Positions 22,840-34,471 of a DNA stretch of 64,000 nucleotides are shown here, piece after piece. This stretch comes from Blumeriella jaapii (Eukaryota; Ascomycota; Leotiomycetes; Helotiales; Drepanopezizaceae). How positions within the stretch are numbered: the stretch's first letter is position 1; each line of letters opens with the position of its first letter. The stretch covers positions 248,001 to 312,000 of the forward strand of contig VWND01000009.1 in the NCBI GenBank assembly GCA_009599575.1. Direction: 5' to 3'. The notes under the pieces were generated by a model. The model saw only the letters and a program-made list of their open reading frames with translations. It was not told the DNA's origin and did no database searches. The position numbers and the translations under genes were made by a program.

Positions 22840-24201
22840 ATAGTGGGCTGCCTTCCCACATTTATCCTGCGGGCACTCGGATAATGTGGGGGAAAGCAAG
22901 TGTCCCACTGCATCCAAGTGTCCCATCTCAGTTCATGATTTTTTACGATCGCATTTTATATTAAAACACCACCAACGCCAAATAATTAATTACATTAAAT
23001 TAAAGTATAATAAAAGCAAGCAGTTATTTTCAGATTTTAAATTAAAAAATTAAATTTTATTAATAAAAACTAATTTAAACAAGTGTTTTGTACGCATTTT
23101 CAATTTTTTTTTCGCTTTTTCGCTTTTAAAAAGCCTATTTACATTTGTTTGCAATTAAAATATTTTGTATTATAATTCAGATAAACCTTTTTAATCGGTT
23201 ATAAAATATTCGATAATTATAAAAGCTTTATTAAGCTCGCGTTTTATTATATATTAAGATTTTCGGCAAAAAAAATGCAATTTATTATTTTTAATACGAT
23301 TTTTTTTTGTTTTACAGCTTTATTGCTTTTACAACCTAAAATCCAAGGCTCGTAAGCAGCTTCTTTTACTTATTATACGCTTAAGCAAAAGCTTTTCGTA
23401 AAACTAACGGTTTTCTTTTACCTTTTGCGTCTTGTTTTTTACCTTCCGAATATAAATATTATACCGATATTTTAAAGCTGAAAAGCATATGTAAAATAGC
23501 TAGAAAGCCAAAAAAATTATATAAGCTTTATTTAGTTTTAATAAAAGTATATTGTATTTGTACGATTCGTAGCCGTTTAATTAATACAATTTCTGATTGG
23601 AAATGCGTACAAAAACGATTTAAATTACTTTCACTTAATCAAAAATGAATATTCCGACGTAGAATTTCATATAATTTCTATAAATTCTATTCGAATGCAA
23701 ACTGAACTTACTTTTCTTCAGTTTATTATAATTAAATAACTAGCGTTGGAAGTTTTTTAATTTAAAATGCGATTATAAAAAATAATAAATTAAAACAAAA
23801 CATTACGTTTTAAAACTTTTAGTTAATAAAAATAAAACTTTTAACTTATAATTTAATAATAGCTTTCTGTTTTTATCATTTATCAATTTATTACAATTAA
23901 ATATCTGGCGTTGATAGTGTTTTAATACAAAATGCGATAATAAAAAATAAAAAATTCAACGAAAATATGTAATTTAGTAACTTTTAATTAATAAAAATGC
24001 AATTTTTAATTTAAAATCTAAAAATAGCTTTCTGCTTTTATTACCTTTCAATTTGGCGTAATTAAATAATAATATTTTAATATAAAATGCGATCGTAAAA
24101 AATCATGAATTGAGATGGGACACTTGGATGCAGTGGGACACTTGCTTTCCCCCACATTATCCGAGTGCCCGCAGGATAAATGTGGGAAGGCAGCCCACTA
24201 T
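22840..24201. mobile_element. 1.36-kb TIR element at a TA target (pogo/Tc1-mariner-like, non-autonomous)
   Basis: Terminal inverted repeats of about 127 bp (22840-22966 and 24075-24201) are near-identical; I see one mismatch over that length. They start ATAGTGGGCTGCC and include two subterminal AAGTGTCCCA motifs. The element is flanked by TA on both sides (22838-22839, 24202-24203). The interior is strongly AT-rich with no usable frame, and its right half holds about three imperfect 155-165 bp tandem copies marked by AAAATGCGA at 23764, 23929 and 24084. TA duplication and TIRs fit the Tc1/mariner superfamily (pogo/Fot-like). No transposase motif survives, so the family is inference. At 1.36 kb it is probably non-autonomous. 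Confidence 0.88.
23764..24110. repeat. Subterminal tandem repeats inside the TIR element
   Basis: Three imperfect copies of an AT-rich block, each with an AATTAAATA...GGCGTT/GGCGTA landmark followed by AAAATGCGA and a TAAAAAAT run. Spacing is about 165 and 155 bp. The last copy runs into the right TIR, so the repeats look derived from the element end. Confidence 0.65.
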
Positions 24202-24430
24202 TACACAAAGGTTTGTAAGTCACATTAAAGGCTCCGAGAATAAACCCATGCTAATTTGCCCCTTTTCAGACCTGAGTTTACGACGTTTATTTTGACACCC
24301 TTGTTAAGTGTACCTATGCCAAAAACCCTTACAACTCGATATCATATGAATTAAGAGAAAGGATTGTATTAGAGACAAGTACACAAAGGTTCATAAGTCA
24401 CATTAGAGGCTCCGAGAGGTTGCTCCTGAA

Positions 24431-26050
24431 GCGTGGGAAGCCATTGCAACCGCTCGAATTGAAGAGTTTGTTTAACGCAATGATCGCAGCGGAAAAAAGT
24501 AATTCAAAATACTAAACAGCATTGCCAAGCGTCTAATAGGCCCCAATAGAGCTATGGTTCACATACTGACTATAATTCCTCCTTATTTACACACAGGGAA
24601 GTACTCACGAAGAAGCCGAAATGCTGTTTGTTCTACTTATAGAAGGTTTGCGTGTTCTGAGAATCCACTTTTTACATTGTGCACAGACGTCGAAACAAAT
24701 AACAAGGTATCTCGGGGTATACTCGCTGAATCTAAAATACCGTACTCCATAAAGCGCGACAGCAATGAAACGTGGGAGCGAGGGGCCGGAGCGGACGGGA
24801 TGTGCTTTCGCGTAAACTGGGAACGTGGCTCCATCCAATGCGTGGCTCGTTTAACGAACTAATTGTATGTTTACTTTTATAGCATTTGAACAAATCAGAA
24901 CACTTCCCAATTGCGGCGTTTCAAATAGTTTGGTATTCACTTACAGTGTAGATGGCCGATGGCCGTATCCTCGTCCGAGTTATCACCCAGGAAAGCATGA
25001 TATGGACTTCACCAAAAGAAGCCTTCAATCAAACTTATTGTGGAAGGCTATACAAGAATAGCACGCCCTCCCAGGCGAAATAATCACACTCTGAGAATTG
25101 GAAACAAGGGGTTCTACTAGGATAATTAGAGTTTTCGAGGGTGATTAATTAGCCCAGGATGAAATAGTAGTAAGTACACACTTAAGCATTCCACATGACC
25201 CTTCTTGGCTGTAACTTTGTAGTATAACTACTAACTGAAATATGTACCTCCAACTCCCTTCTACTGTGTAAAGCTCCCTTCTAAAGTAACGAATTTCAGA
25301 TCGACATTACTCTGTACAGAGGTAGAAGTAAAAGCGCCTGAAGTATAAGACCGCCCGGATAAGCGGCCGAATCTCATATCAGCTTTCTTAGAAGACTTTG
25401 AAATACGAGCTAGAGATCGCGCATTTCGTAATGCGATTGGATGCATCTCTTAATATCAAAACCCACATACTGCGTAACGTTTCCCACCAGGTTTCAATGG
25501 GTTGAATATTTTTCAAGGGTTTTACTGGGATAATCAGAGTTTTCGGGGGTGTTCCATCCGCCTGGTAGGAAGTCGTAGTCAGTACTTACGGAGTATTCCA
25601 CTCGACCCTTCTTGACTTTAACTTTATACCAACCCCCCCACCCCCTTCTCCCCCTATTTAACTTCAGATCGGCTCATGGAAACTTTTGAATTCTGAGCTA
25701 GAGATCGTGCAAAAAAACCAAAAGAGCAAATCCCGCGATGAGATTGGATGCATCCCTTGATATCAAATCCACTTACGGCATAAAGGTTTATTCCAGGTTT
25801 CAAAGGATTGATTACATATGAGGTCACCTCGTGGCCTCGAAACATGAAGTTTATTTTGAGTCAGGGCAATTGGGCGACCAGCCTGCGAACGCTATTGCCA
25901 GAAGCCTGAAGCCTGTCAGATCATATGATGAAAAAGCTGGACCTGACGTGGAGCATACACCGAGCAATCGGCGAGTATATCTTGCTCAGTGTTTTTCTCT
26001 TACTGTTTTGAAGCGGGCTGTGGTTCATCATCTTTAAATCAAACGTCGCC
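24431..26050. repeat. Gene-free tract with a diverged tandem duplication upstream of the MFS gene
   Basis: About 25105-25500 and 25515-25815 are related: both start with CTA/TTTACTAGGATAAT..AGAGTTTTCG, contain GACCCTTCTTG, then GAGCTAGAGATCG, then ATTGGATGCATC and end with a CAGGTTTCAA segment. The second copy is about 100 bp shorter. 24431-25100 holds nothing recognised. These copies form the upstream region of the transporter at 26051. Confidence 0.7.
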
Positions 26051-27705
26051 ATGGCTGAGAAATCTTCTCCTAATCCCGCGGGGAAAGGCAGCGTCTTTCT
26101 CATCACGTCTGCGGGACAGACATTACGTCTTCCGATACCATCACGGTGCCCAAATGATCCATTAACATGGAGCACGACGAGACATCTCCTAATTTTTATT
26201 TCAATGGCTTTGTTCTCGACTCTTTCCTTGACCCTTGTACAAGGCACTGGTCTTCTCATTCAGCCTTTGATGGAAAGTTATCCACCACATGTACGTAAAT
26301 TCCAAATGCTCACTAGACAATTGACTGATCCAGTGAAGGTTGGCTCATTTAGTTTCGACATTCTGGCCTCGATCTCACCTTTCTTGGGGGGGCTTTGTGG
26401 CCTGATTACGATGCCGATAGCAATGGCAATCGGTCGACGGCCTGTCTTCCTCTTTAGCACGGTGCTCCTCGCCCTCTCAACATTGATGGCGGCTCTCTCT
26501 TCTAATACCGCAGGCCTACTCGCCGCAAATTGCCTGCAGGGGCTAGCAAGTTCGATCTCGCCCAGTATTGTATGTGCCTCTTGCTGTCCGTTTCGACAAG
26601 TCTCGGCTAATCTCATCAGGTTATCCTCATGATTCTTGACTTAACGTTCATCCATCAACGCCCTCAATACATCGCCTTCTACTGGTGCTCTTGTATTGCA
26701 ATGGGAAACATTGCGCTCGCATTTACCGCCAAAATCGTTTCCGCTGGGGCCTCGTGGAGAGCGTTTTACTGGGTGTGGCTGGGACCATGCGTCGTGGCCA
26801 TCGTCATGGCATTGTTCTGCGTTCCTGAGACCTATTTTGAGCGACCACCAATGGCATTCGACGGTCACATAATCTCTCAGGACGATTGCGGAAGAGTTGA
26901 TGTGTATGAGAAATGGGATGATGTGCCCGGAGGCAAACCCGTACCGTACTTGCCGGAATTCACGAGCAAGAGGGATACGCTCAAGAGAATACTTTTCTGG
27001 AACCGGACAGCGACCGCAGGACTTTCAGCCATCAAAGCCTTTCCCCGGCAAATCCTGATCTGTTCGATCAACCCGTTGATTCTATGGGCCTTCATTTTGA
27101 ATGCCCTCGTCTCTGGCGGAACGGCGTTGACGTCCCTCGTATATGCTGATGTCTTGATGGCATCTCCGTACGACTATACCTTCAACGAGATCGCACTCCT
27201 CAAGTTCAGTCCTGTCGTGGGAGCAATATTGGCATACCCGGCATCGGGATTGCTCACAAGTTGGCTCACTACTGTCCTAGCCAGAAGGAATCGCGGTATC
27301 CACGAGCCAGAGCACTATCTCCCCTCGTTCATTCTGCCTGTCATCACCAGCTGTGTCAGCCTGGCGCTCTTCGGTGCTGCTGCCGAAAAATTATGGAATC
27401 CTCGCTGGTTCTATCTTTTCATAGGGCTCAACTACTTCAGCTCGGTCGCAATGTTTGTTTCTTACGCCTTATGGGTCACTGATGCTTTCCCGCAGTGGGC
27501 TGGGGCAGCGATCACGATTATTGAGGTGGGGGCGGGCATCTCAGGATTCGTTGATAGCACGTCGGCAGCGGCATGGATGGAGTCCCAGCCAATGGGGAAG
27601 ATGTTTTTGTTTTTGTCCATGCTGACGGCATGCTTTGGGCTGTTGGGAATCCCGATTGGCTGTTGGGGTAAGAGATTCCGTGAGTATATAGCTTTGAAGT
27701 GGTAA
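26051..27705 (+). CDS. Major facilitator superfamily transporter (DHA1-like)
   Basis: Three exons, 26051-26290, 26339-26569 and 26620-27705 (518 aa); every exon is a multiple of three. Intron 2 (GTATGT...CTAATCTCATCAG) is convincing. Intron 1 (48 bp, GTACGT...GTGAAG) is in frame and removes a polar insert between TM1 and TM2, but an unspliced reading is also open, so that junction is less sure. The N terminus carries the DPLTW motif common before TM1 of fungal drug/polyamine-type transporters. Other features are GRRPVFLFST (cytoplasmic loop 2-3 signature), about 12 hydrophobic segments, PETYFERPP before the central loop, and a polar central loop of about 70 residues. The substrate is unknown. 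It sits alone next to repeats, with no biosynthetic genes beside it. Confidence 0.9.
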
Positions 27706-29388
27706 TAGAGCGGTTGTCCTTTCATGTCGACGTGTCTGCTTCGTGACTTGTGTAGGTGTCTATCTCTGTCAGCTAGGGGCGCGTAAATGTGTAGAGCGCA
27801 GCTATAATTTAGCAGATGATACATTGCACCACAAAAAGATTTGTGTAGTCTGAAACATTTACGTACCAAACCGCCATATCTTTCTTTACAGAAGGCCCAA
27901 CTCGCTGTTTTAGTTCGCGCTTAAAAGTATACGTCAACTCTTAAGACTTATATTCTAGGGATCCCTAAGCAGATTTGCGTCTAAAATTGCACATACTGCA
28001 GAAAATCGAAGTTCATCAAGGATCCCACTGTTGGTAAACAGTGGTTTCGCATGATTAGCAATGAAGCCGGACCGAGGGATAGGAAAAACCAGAGCCTTAA
28101 CATCACCTGCCCGGTAACGTTCATGGTAAGCAGATGAGCACAACAACACTCGGTTTGTTCTCGGAGACTTTGTTAAGAGATCAAAGGTTTTAGTTAGTGC
28201 CTACTATGTTGGGCCGAGATGTGTGCGAAAGAAATGAACGTTTTGCTATCATGAGACGCGCCAAAGGTGACGTGGGAAGGCACTTCTCTGTCGAACCGAT
28301 CCTTAGAATTGACAGAAATGAGCTTTTACTTTGGAAAGCATCAGAGGCTGGTAGACATAAGGCCCGGCTTTGCGAAATTGTTGCTTTCGAAAAAAGCGAA
28401 CTCCTGGACTCGCCAAACCACATCGGGCCAGAGTCCACCCAAAAAACACGTGAAAAAAAATTAGCAGGTACATCCGGTCAAGTACCAAAAGTCATTCCAT
28501 ACGGCCATATGTCTTTGAGTGGCTCAAAAAACGTTGTCTCGGAAAGGCAGGGAAGCTAAGGTACCTAAGGACGCGAAGGTCAGACGAGGCCTGATCAGCT
28601 GCCGTAGCAGAAAAGGAGTATCTCCCTTCACGCACAGAAAAATCACGGCAAAACTTCAACTAGATTACTACGGGCATCATTTTCATCTTGGATTTCGGAT
28701 TGACTCATTATTCAAGATGACGGAGCTGCAATAAATCATAGTTTTTGCGTATATAACAGGATGCTTTGTATGTTCCGCCTCTTTCCCGAATGTAAAGGGG
28801 ACACAATCTCTCTGTGATCTTTAAGCCGTATGATAACCTTTCGAATAGTAGGATACGTACCTGTGAATCGAGTCGGGCTCGATGACTGATAGGTAATAGC
28901 ATGTTTTTTTGGCGCGTTTTACCTATCGCGATCGTTGATTAGTTTGGTATGTAAACACGAGGAGCAGAATCACGTGATCGTATAAGCGAGAAACCCGCAG
29001 GATCGACCTCGACCTCATCCCATGTTTCCTTTATGAGCAGCTCCAAAACCCTGCATTGTATCGCCCCTTTAGACCGCCAAACTTTTGTTTTTGATAAGGT
29101 ATTCATTGCATAGTAGCTTCGCCATACTCAAGGCATATAATTGAATTCAATAGCTGAAAATCCTGCCCTCTCAACGCTTCAGAACCAGGTAGACTGATCT
29201 GTTTGTGCCTCAGCTCAAGCGAGCCAATCACCCCAACATCATCCGACGTCAAGCAGCCCAACATGCGACCTCTCTGCCTCAATTTCACTGCTACATCACA
29301 CACTATTCCCTTCGACAAGTCCAGATCACGATTCGCTCGGACCGTCCTCTTCACACGGAGAGCGAACCCTTCAATACGGAGCCGCAAC
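27706..29388. other. Intergenic, no supported gene
   Basis: Several short frames without family resemblance. The final 200 bp before 29389 is C-rich and looks like promoter/leader sequence of the Nudix/eIF2B-like gene. Confidence 0.55.
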
Positions 29389-30976
29389 ATGTCTTCCAAC
29401 CTCCGACAACGAGCCGTCGTCTCATCCTTCATCTGCACCTCGCCGCAATCCCCCAGCGGCGTGACTTTCGCGCTCTTCAAACGCAGTCAAGACGTCCGTA
29501 CATACCGGTACGCTCACCTCGCTTCCCTACGATTGTGTGAATCAGAGTTGACGATCGCGCAATAGCGGCAAGTGGGCAGTGTGCTCCGGGTCCATCGACG
29601 CCGCCGATGCCAGCCCGCAAGCGGCGGCGGAGCGCGAGATCCTGGAAGAAACCAAGCTCTCTAGTTTGGACGTCTCGCCCCTCATCCGCGGCAAACCGTT
29701 CAGTCTCATCGACGAAGGTCTGAAGACCGAGTGGACCATTCACCCGTTCGCGTTCCAGCTGAGAGATGGCGCGAGCGATATTGATTTTGACTGGGAACAC
29801 ACGGAGTTCAAATTCGTGAGGCCGGAAGATCTGAGTCAGTATGACCATGTCCCGCAACTTGAGATTGGCATGCAGAGGGTCATGGTCGGCCCGGAGACGC
29901 GCGAGGCACTTGCCATCTTAAGGAATGATAACGTGAGTGGTGCCCAAGCTCTTGCGGTGAAAGCTCTGCAATTGCTGCTGGACATGGCGAGAGGAGGAGA
30001 GTTGGCGGCCTTACAAACGTCAAGAGAGTATTGGAAGGAGTTGCGGTGGAGAGCGTGGCATCTCGCGAAAAACGGGAAACCCGCTATGGCTTCCGCGATT
30101 GAGAGTGCACTTTTCAAATCCCTGGACGCTATCAATCGGGAGCTCACTGTCCCTGGCTCCAATGGCGTCGATGACTTCCCGCTCGCCAACATCAAAGGAC
30201 TCGTTGAGTCAGTCAGCAAATGTACAATCGCGGATTTGGAGCTGGGCCTCGCGCCGCTTGCTAAGGAATTTTCCCGGTATCTGGAACGCAACTCGGCTAT
30301 TGGCACTGCTGAAAACTCCTGCCAAGCAGTAAAAATTGTCACTCTGTCGGCCTCGGATACAATACAACGGTGTCTCGTTTCGTTGCTGGAGGACTTTGAG
30401 AGCAGAGGCATCAAGATACAACTCACCGTCCTGGAATCGCGACCCAACTTTGAAGGCGTGTCGCTTGTCAACAAGCTTCTAAACGCGATACACGAATATC
30501 GGGGAGCCAAGAACATGCTGAGCATCTCGATCGTGCCTGATGCAAGTGTCGCTTCCGCAGTGATAGACGCAGATTACGTGATTTTCGGCGCTGACAAGGT
30601 ACTCCCCAACGGGGACGTCAGTAACAAGATCGGTAGCTGCTCTGCTGCCGTCGTCGCCAAGGCCACGAGTCCGAGGTGCAAGGTCGTTGCTTTGTTTGAC
30701 ACGGAGAAGATCACTGGCTCAAAGCTCTCAGAGGAACGGGAGCGCAATGACGAGAACGAGGTCGTTGGTGCGTGGCCGGGGAAGTACCCAGACGAGTTGA
30801 GGCAAAACAGGGCGCGAGGGTTCGAGATCGAGGTCCGCAATGACTACTTTGAGCGTGTACCGGCGCAGTTTATTGATGAGTATATCACGGAGCAGGGGCT
30901 GTTGTCAGTAGAAGAAATCGAACGGCTGGGAGGTGAAAGCGCGGCGATGGAAAAAAGGTTGTTCGGGGATCTGTGA
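29389..30976 (+). CDS. Nudix hydrolase fused to an eIF2B-alpha/MTR-1-P isomerase-like domain
   Basis: Exons 29389-29507 and 29566-30976 (509 aa) with a 58-bp intron (GTACGC...CAATAG). Splicing gives DVRTYRGKWAVCSGSI, the first strands of a Nudix fold. The Nudix box is degenerate: AAAEREILEETKL near residues 55-70 keeps the REXXEE core but the first conserved Glu appears replaced by Ala. Residues about 190-490 match the IF-2B superfamily (eIF2B alpha/beta/delta, methylthioribose-1-phosphate isomerase, ribose-1,5-bisphosphate isomerase), with landmarks ADYVIFGADKVLPNGDVSNKIG and NDYFERVPAQFID. This two-domain architecture occurs in filamentous fungi. I infer a sugar-phosphate or nucleotide salvage role. 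The ATG at 29389 is chosen because it starts directly on the first Nudix strand; an in-frame ATG further upstream exists. Confidence 0.9.
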
Positions 30977-31445
30977 TATGTACCTTTCGGCAAGGGGCAA
31001 ATGAGAAAACACACAGCTTGGGGATCCAGATATGGCGGGAAGGTTAGATGAAACGGTGTACCGCAAGCAAGCGTTGAATCTGGAGGAAAAAGGGGCGAAG
31101 AGGAGGTGTTACATACCTAGTTGATGGCGCAAACATTGAGAAGCAACAGCCCATTCAACCCAATTTTGGCTAATTGACACCGTTAATACTACATGCCTTC
31201 TTCCTCGTCTAGCACATTGTCTTGAACTCGGGAACATTTGATATCGACAAGCATGCTTGCTGAAGGTCGAATATAGCATCTGGACACTGGAAGCGCAGTG
31301 AGGCAGCTACCCGTCGCGCTAGTCGCAATCGGGACCTCCACAACCAGACGACAACAACTTAGAAGTCTTCCGGTTTCCTCTTCTTTCACCTCGACTTGGC
31401 CGTGCACGACCTGGGGTTTTAGACATTCTTTGAACACGCATCACA
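30977..31445. other. Intergenic between two co-oriented genes
   Basis: 469 bp with no gene signal. It contains the 3' region of the Nudix/IF2B gene and the promoter of the membrane protein at 31446. Confidence 0.6.
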
Positions 31446-32983
31446 ATGGCCTTCAACCTCGAGAGAGCGCTGCCCGACGGGACATGCACGCCAGGCTCGG
31501 CCAAGGTGTTCTACAGGTGCGCCTCGAACAACTTCAGAGGTTGCTGCTCCGTCGATCCTTGCAACCAGCCAGGCTGCCCGGACGAAGACGACGAGGAGGA
31601 GCAGGAGATAAGCAGCTCGCGAACTACTACTCCCCGTGTCTCAAAGACGACGACAAGTCAAGCCACTCTGTCAATACAAGATATAGCCACCTCGACTACT
31701 TCGTCCTCACGCTCGTCTTCCGCCTCTTCAACTCCGGCCAGCTTCTCGACACTCACTACATCTTCGACATCGCACCAAACCCAAAGCCCAATTCCGTCTC
31801 CAGCACGCTCGTCAGGACCCTCAAAGACCCCCATCATCGCCGGTGTGGTAGGCGGCGCCGTGGCAGTGTCCATCATCGCGTTCCTCCTCTGGCTCTTGTT
31901 CCGCCAGAGAAGGCAAAAGCGAAACAACCAGATCTCGCAGGCTCTGCAACGCTCGCCCACCAAAGAGACGCTCCACAACCACGCCATCTCGAGAAGCTTG
32001 CCAGGCCAGCAGCTCGCGGATTGTTTCGCGCCGTTCGGAGGTAGGCTCCCTTTCTCGAGCACATCCTATCCTCGTGTGTCTCCCGGGTTGGCTGACTCAA
32101 TACATACACAGGTCGCTGCGACGAGCCGCGCTTTGGATCAGCATCCACCGCCGTGTCTCCTGAGCTACAGGGAAGCCATTCAACATCCGGCTTCAAGCAG
32201 CCTGGCGCTACCTCCCAAGACGTCACCTACCACGCAGTTGCGACCGAGGAAACGACTTCTCTCGACGATCAGCAATTGTACAGTCCAGCCAGAGCCTCAC
32301 ATCCTGCGGCATCCCAGGCTTCGCCGCTACTATCCGTAGTTCAGCACCCAGTCGTCAGCTCCCCCGTCTCCTCGCCCCGGGACGACATCAGCTTCCACAG
32401 AAACCAGCCACCCTACAGCCCCCCCTCCCCAAACGAAGCAGCCCGCGGTCCCCGAACCGACAACGACAACGGGGATGCCTACGCGCCCGCCTGGCGCTGC
32501 AGCGAGCTGAGCGGCATATCACCTCTCACGTCGCCCGTGGCGGGGCACTCGGAGCTCGAGGCCGACGTCCCAGGCGCGCCTGGCAGCACTTCGATGCCTC
32601 GGTTGCAGCTGAGCGAGGACCTGACCAGGACTCCCATCATCGGCTTAGGCGTCATTCCCCGACCGACATCTCGGACGACGATGGCAGGGCCGCTGGGACC
32701 GAATCTCCACCCGCCGAGGGAGGGAGAGCATCTGATGAGTTGGGCTACGCAGGGCTACAAGCCACCGCAGCGGCCGCGATCCAGTGACCACGCCCGGTCC
32801 GGGAGTCGGGATAGGGGTGGGGCAGAGACGCAGGAGCAGGACCAGGGAAGTAATGGGCAAGGAGAAGAGGAGGAAGGGAGTCAGCTGGACGTCGCCAGAG
32901 TGAAAAAGGCCCCGGATCTAGAGCGTTGGAGTGGCGCAACGGCTGTGCAGGTTGAGAGCCCTGGTGGCTCGGCTCGGTCTTGA
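31446..32983 (+). CDS. Single-pass membrane protein with Cys-rich ectodomain
   Basis: Exons 31446-32040 and 32112-32983 (488 aa) joined over a 71-bp intron (GTAGGC...ACACAG). Residues about 10-45 form a Cys-rich module (GTCTPGSAKVFYRC, then FRGCCSVDPC and GCPDED), a pattern seen at the N terminus of many uncharacterised fungal membrane proteins. A Ser/Thr-rich stalk follows, likely O-glycosylated. One transmembrane helix (IIAGVVGGAVAVSIIAFLLWLLF, about 128-150) is followed by a basic stop-transfer RQRRQKR. The long C-terminal tail (about 330 aa) is disordered and Pro/Ser-rich. There is no cleavable signal peptide, so the helix itself probably sets an outside-in topology. The shape resembles wall-stress-sensor-like proteins, but I see no WSC domain, so I give no function. 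Confidence 0.85.
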
Positions 32984-33736
32984 CGCCTGGATACCCATGA
33001 ATGAATGAATGGACTTTGCTTGGTCTGAGTAGGCGAGGGGAGAGGATAGATGGCATGCGTGCGAGTGGAGCTTTGGTTTTCATTTTATGGACTCTTTTGG
33101 GTTTTTCTGGTGGGTAGGTGGTGCGCAGAGCGATAGATACCCAAAAGGAACGTTGCTGTGCTTGTCCTTATAGTCGTAATTGCAATAATTTGCTTGCTTT
33201 GCTATTGCTTTAGAACGTTAGCGAGGCTCTCAAGGTTTGCTGCGCAGCATGTGAATTGGAGAGTGGCAGAAGGCGAAGGGAAAGAGAAGCAAAGAAAAAA
33301 AAGTAAGGAGACTCTCTGTCGCAAAAGCCATGCTTTCAAATCTTCGTTGCTGGAAGCATAGCAGGAATATGAGTGATCTCGATACGTGCTTTCTTTCTCT
33401 CGAGCCACGTCTCACTCTTCCTCCCATTCCAGCCGAAAAGGCCTGGTATCCAAGCACGCATGCACGTATGCAGCCATGCCTACCTGTTGCCGCCATTCTG
33501 GTGCTCCAGACAGTCGGTCAACTTTGCCATCCATCTACACACGAAATCCCAAACCCAGCGCCTGAAATCAAAAAAGCTCCGTTGCTTTCCCCCGCGCGCC
33601 ATGCCATGCATATCATTCCCAACGCCATTTTTCTTCCTTGGTGGTTCGATAGGTACCTTGCCGAGTCTCCCCACTCCCTCCTGAGACCAGAGAAGAAAAG
33701 AGAGGACGGGTATGGGTATGTAAATCGGAGGGCCCA
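32984..33736. other. Intergenic between convergent genes
   Basis: 3' regions of the membrane-protein gene (+) and RPB4 (-). No family resemblance in the short frames here. Confidence 0.6.
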
Positions 33737-34471
33737 TCAGCTCATGTAACCCATCAACTTCGTGATCTCGTCCAACAGCTCTTGTAGGTCGTCGTCAGTG
33801 ATCTTGTCTTGCAGGCTGGGAATCAAGGTCTTGGCCTCTTCAGCGGTGTCGCAGCATAGGGAGCCTATTGCACCAATATCAGCACCGCTTTTTCCTTACT
33901 CTTCTCTTCTCCGTCTCATTGAAAGAATCCTCGCATGGAGAAAGGCATGGAACGAGAGGACATACCCAATTGGGCGCGCTCGAACTTCGCCAGCTCCTTG
34001 TGCGCCGACAGAAGACGCTCGACAGCCTCTACATTCTCCTTACGCTTGAAGCGCGCGAAGTGGTCGAGGTAGTCGGTAGTCTTGATCAGGAGCCTATCAT
34101 GCCAACCATCAGCACTGATTCTAACCCAACACGTCTCTGCCCTCTCTCTTTCGCGCAGATCGATCAGCAGCACCTCCCACCTCCCCACGCCGAGGTTCCA
34201 ATCTCTCGTCCCTCATGCCGATTCTCCTATGCTTGGTCCGAGGGGAGGAATTGGCGCGGATCTTGGGGAAGTCCAGAAAAACATACTCGGTCTCATTAAC
34301 GTTCTTCTTGTCCATTCTCCTCTTCGTGACCAGCGCATTGATAACCAGCGCAGCCTCGCTGTGCGTCAGCGCGTCGACGTCCTGAAACTCACCGAGCTTC
34401 AACTCTGCGCTTGCCTCCTCGTCGCCCTGGGGTGGTTCACGAGAGCGTGAAGTTGCGGCTGGTTGCGCCAT
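33737..34471 (-). CDS. rpb4: RNA polymerase II subunit RPB4
   Basis: Three exons, 34471-34287, 34093-33966 and 33864-33737 (146 aa), with introns of 193 and 101 bp. All junctions keep frame: NETE|LLIKTTDYLDHF and AQLG|SLCCDTAEEAK. The C-terminal HRDC-like helical domain is complete, ending with the highly conserved SLQDKITDDDLQELLDEIT. Rpb4 pairs with Rpb7 to form the stalk of RNA polymerase II and also follows mRNAs into export and decay. It is shorter than yeast Rpb4 (221 aa), lacking that protein's linker, like other filamentous fungal and animal forms. It is divergent from TRS23, with 413 bp between their start codons. Confidence 0.97.

Larger units (their letters stand above)
22693..24430. 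repeat. Diverged direct repeat around the TIR element
   Basis: A segment starting AATAAACCCATGCTG at about 22695-22837 recurs at about 24239-24384 (AATAAACCCATGCTA), with the same internal landmarks (GACGTTTAT, CTCGATATCATATGAATTAAGA). The stretch ACACAAAGGTT...GGCTCCGAGA also occurs twice, after 24203 and after 24381. This is a tandem unit of roughly 180 bp, interrupted in its first copy boundary by the TIR element. Confidence 0.85.

Noticed and set aside
22840..24201. A surviving transposase in the TIR element
   Set aside because: No stretch on either strand gave a DDE/DDD or helix-turn-helix motif; stops are too dense.
28197..28559. 120-codon plus-strand frame
   Set aside because: No motif, no supporting context, and length within chance expectation for this amount of DNA.
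26051..30976. Secondary-metabolite cluster around the MFS transporter
   Set aside because: No synthase, tailoring enzyme or cluster regulator lies nearby; neighbours are repeats and a Nudix/IF2B-like gene.
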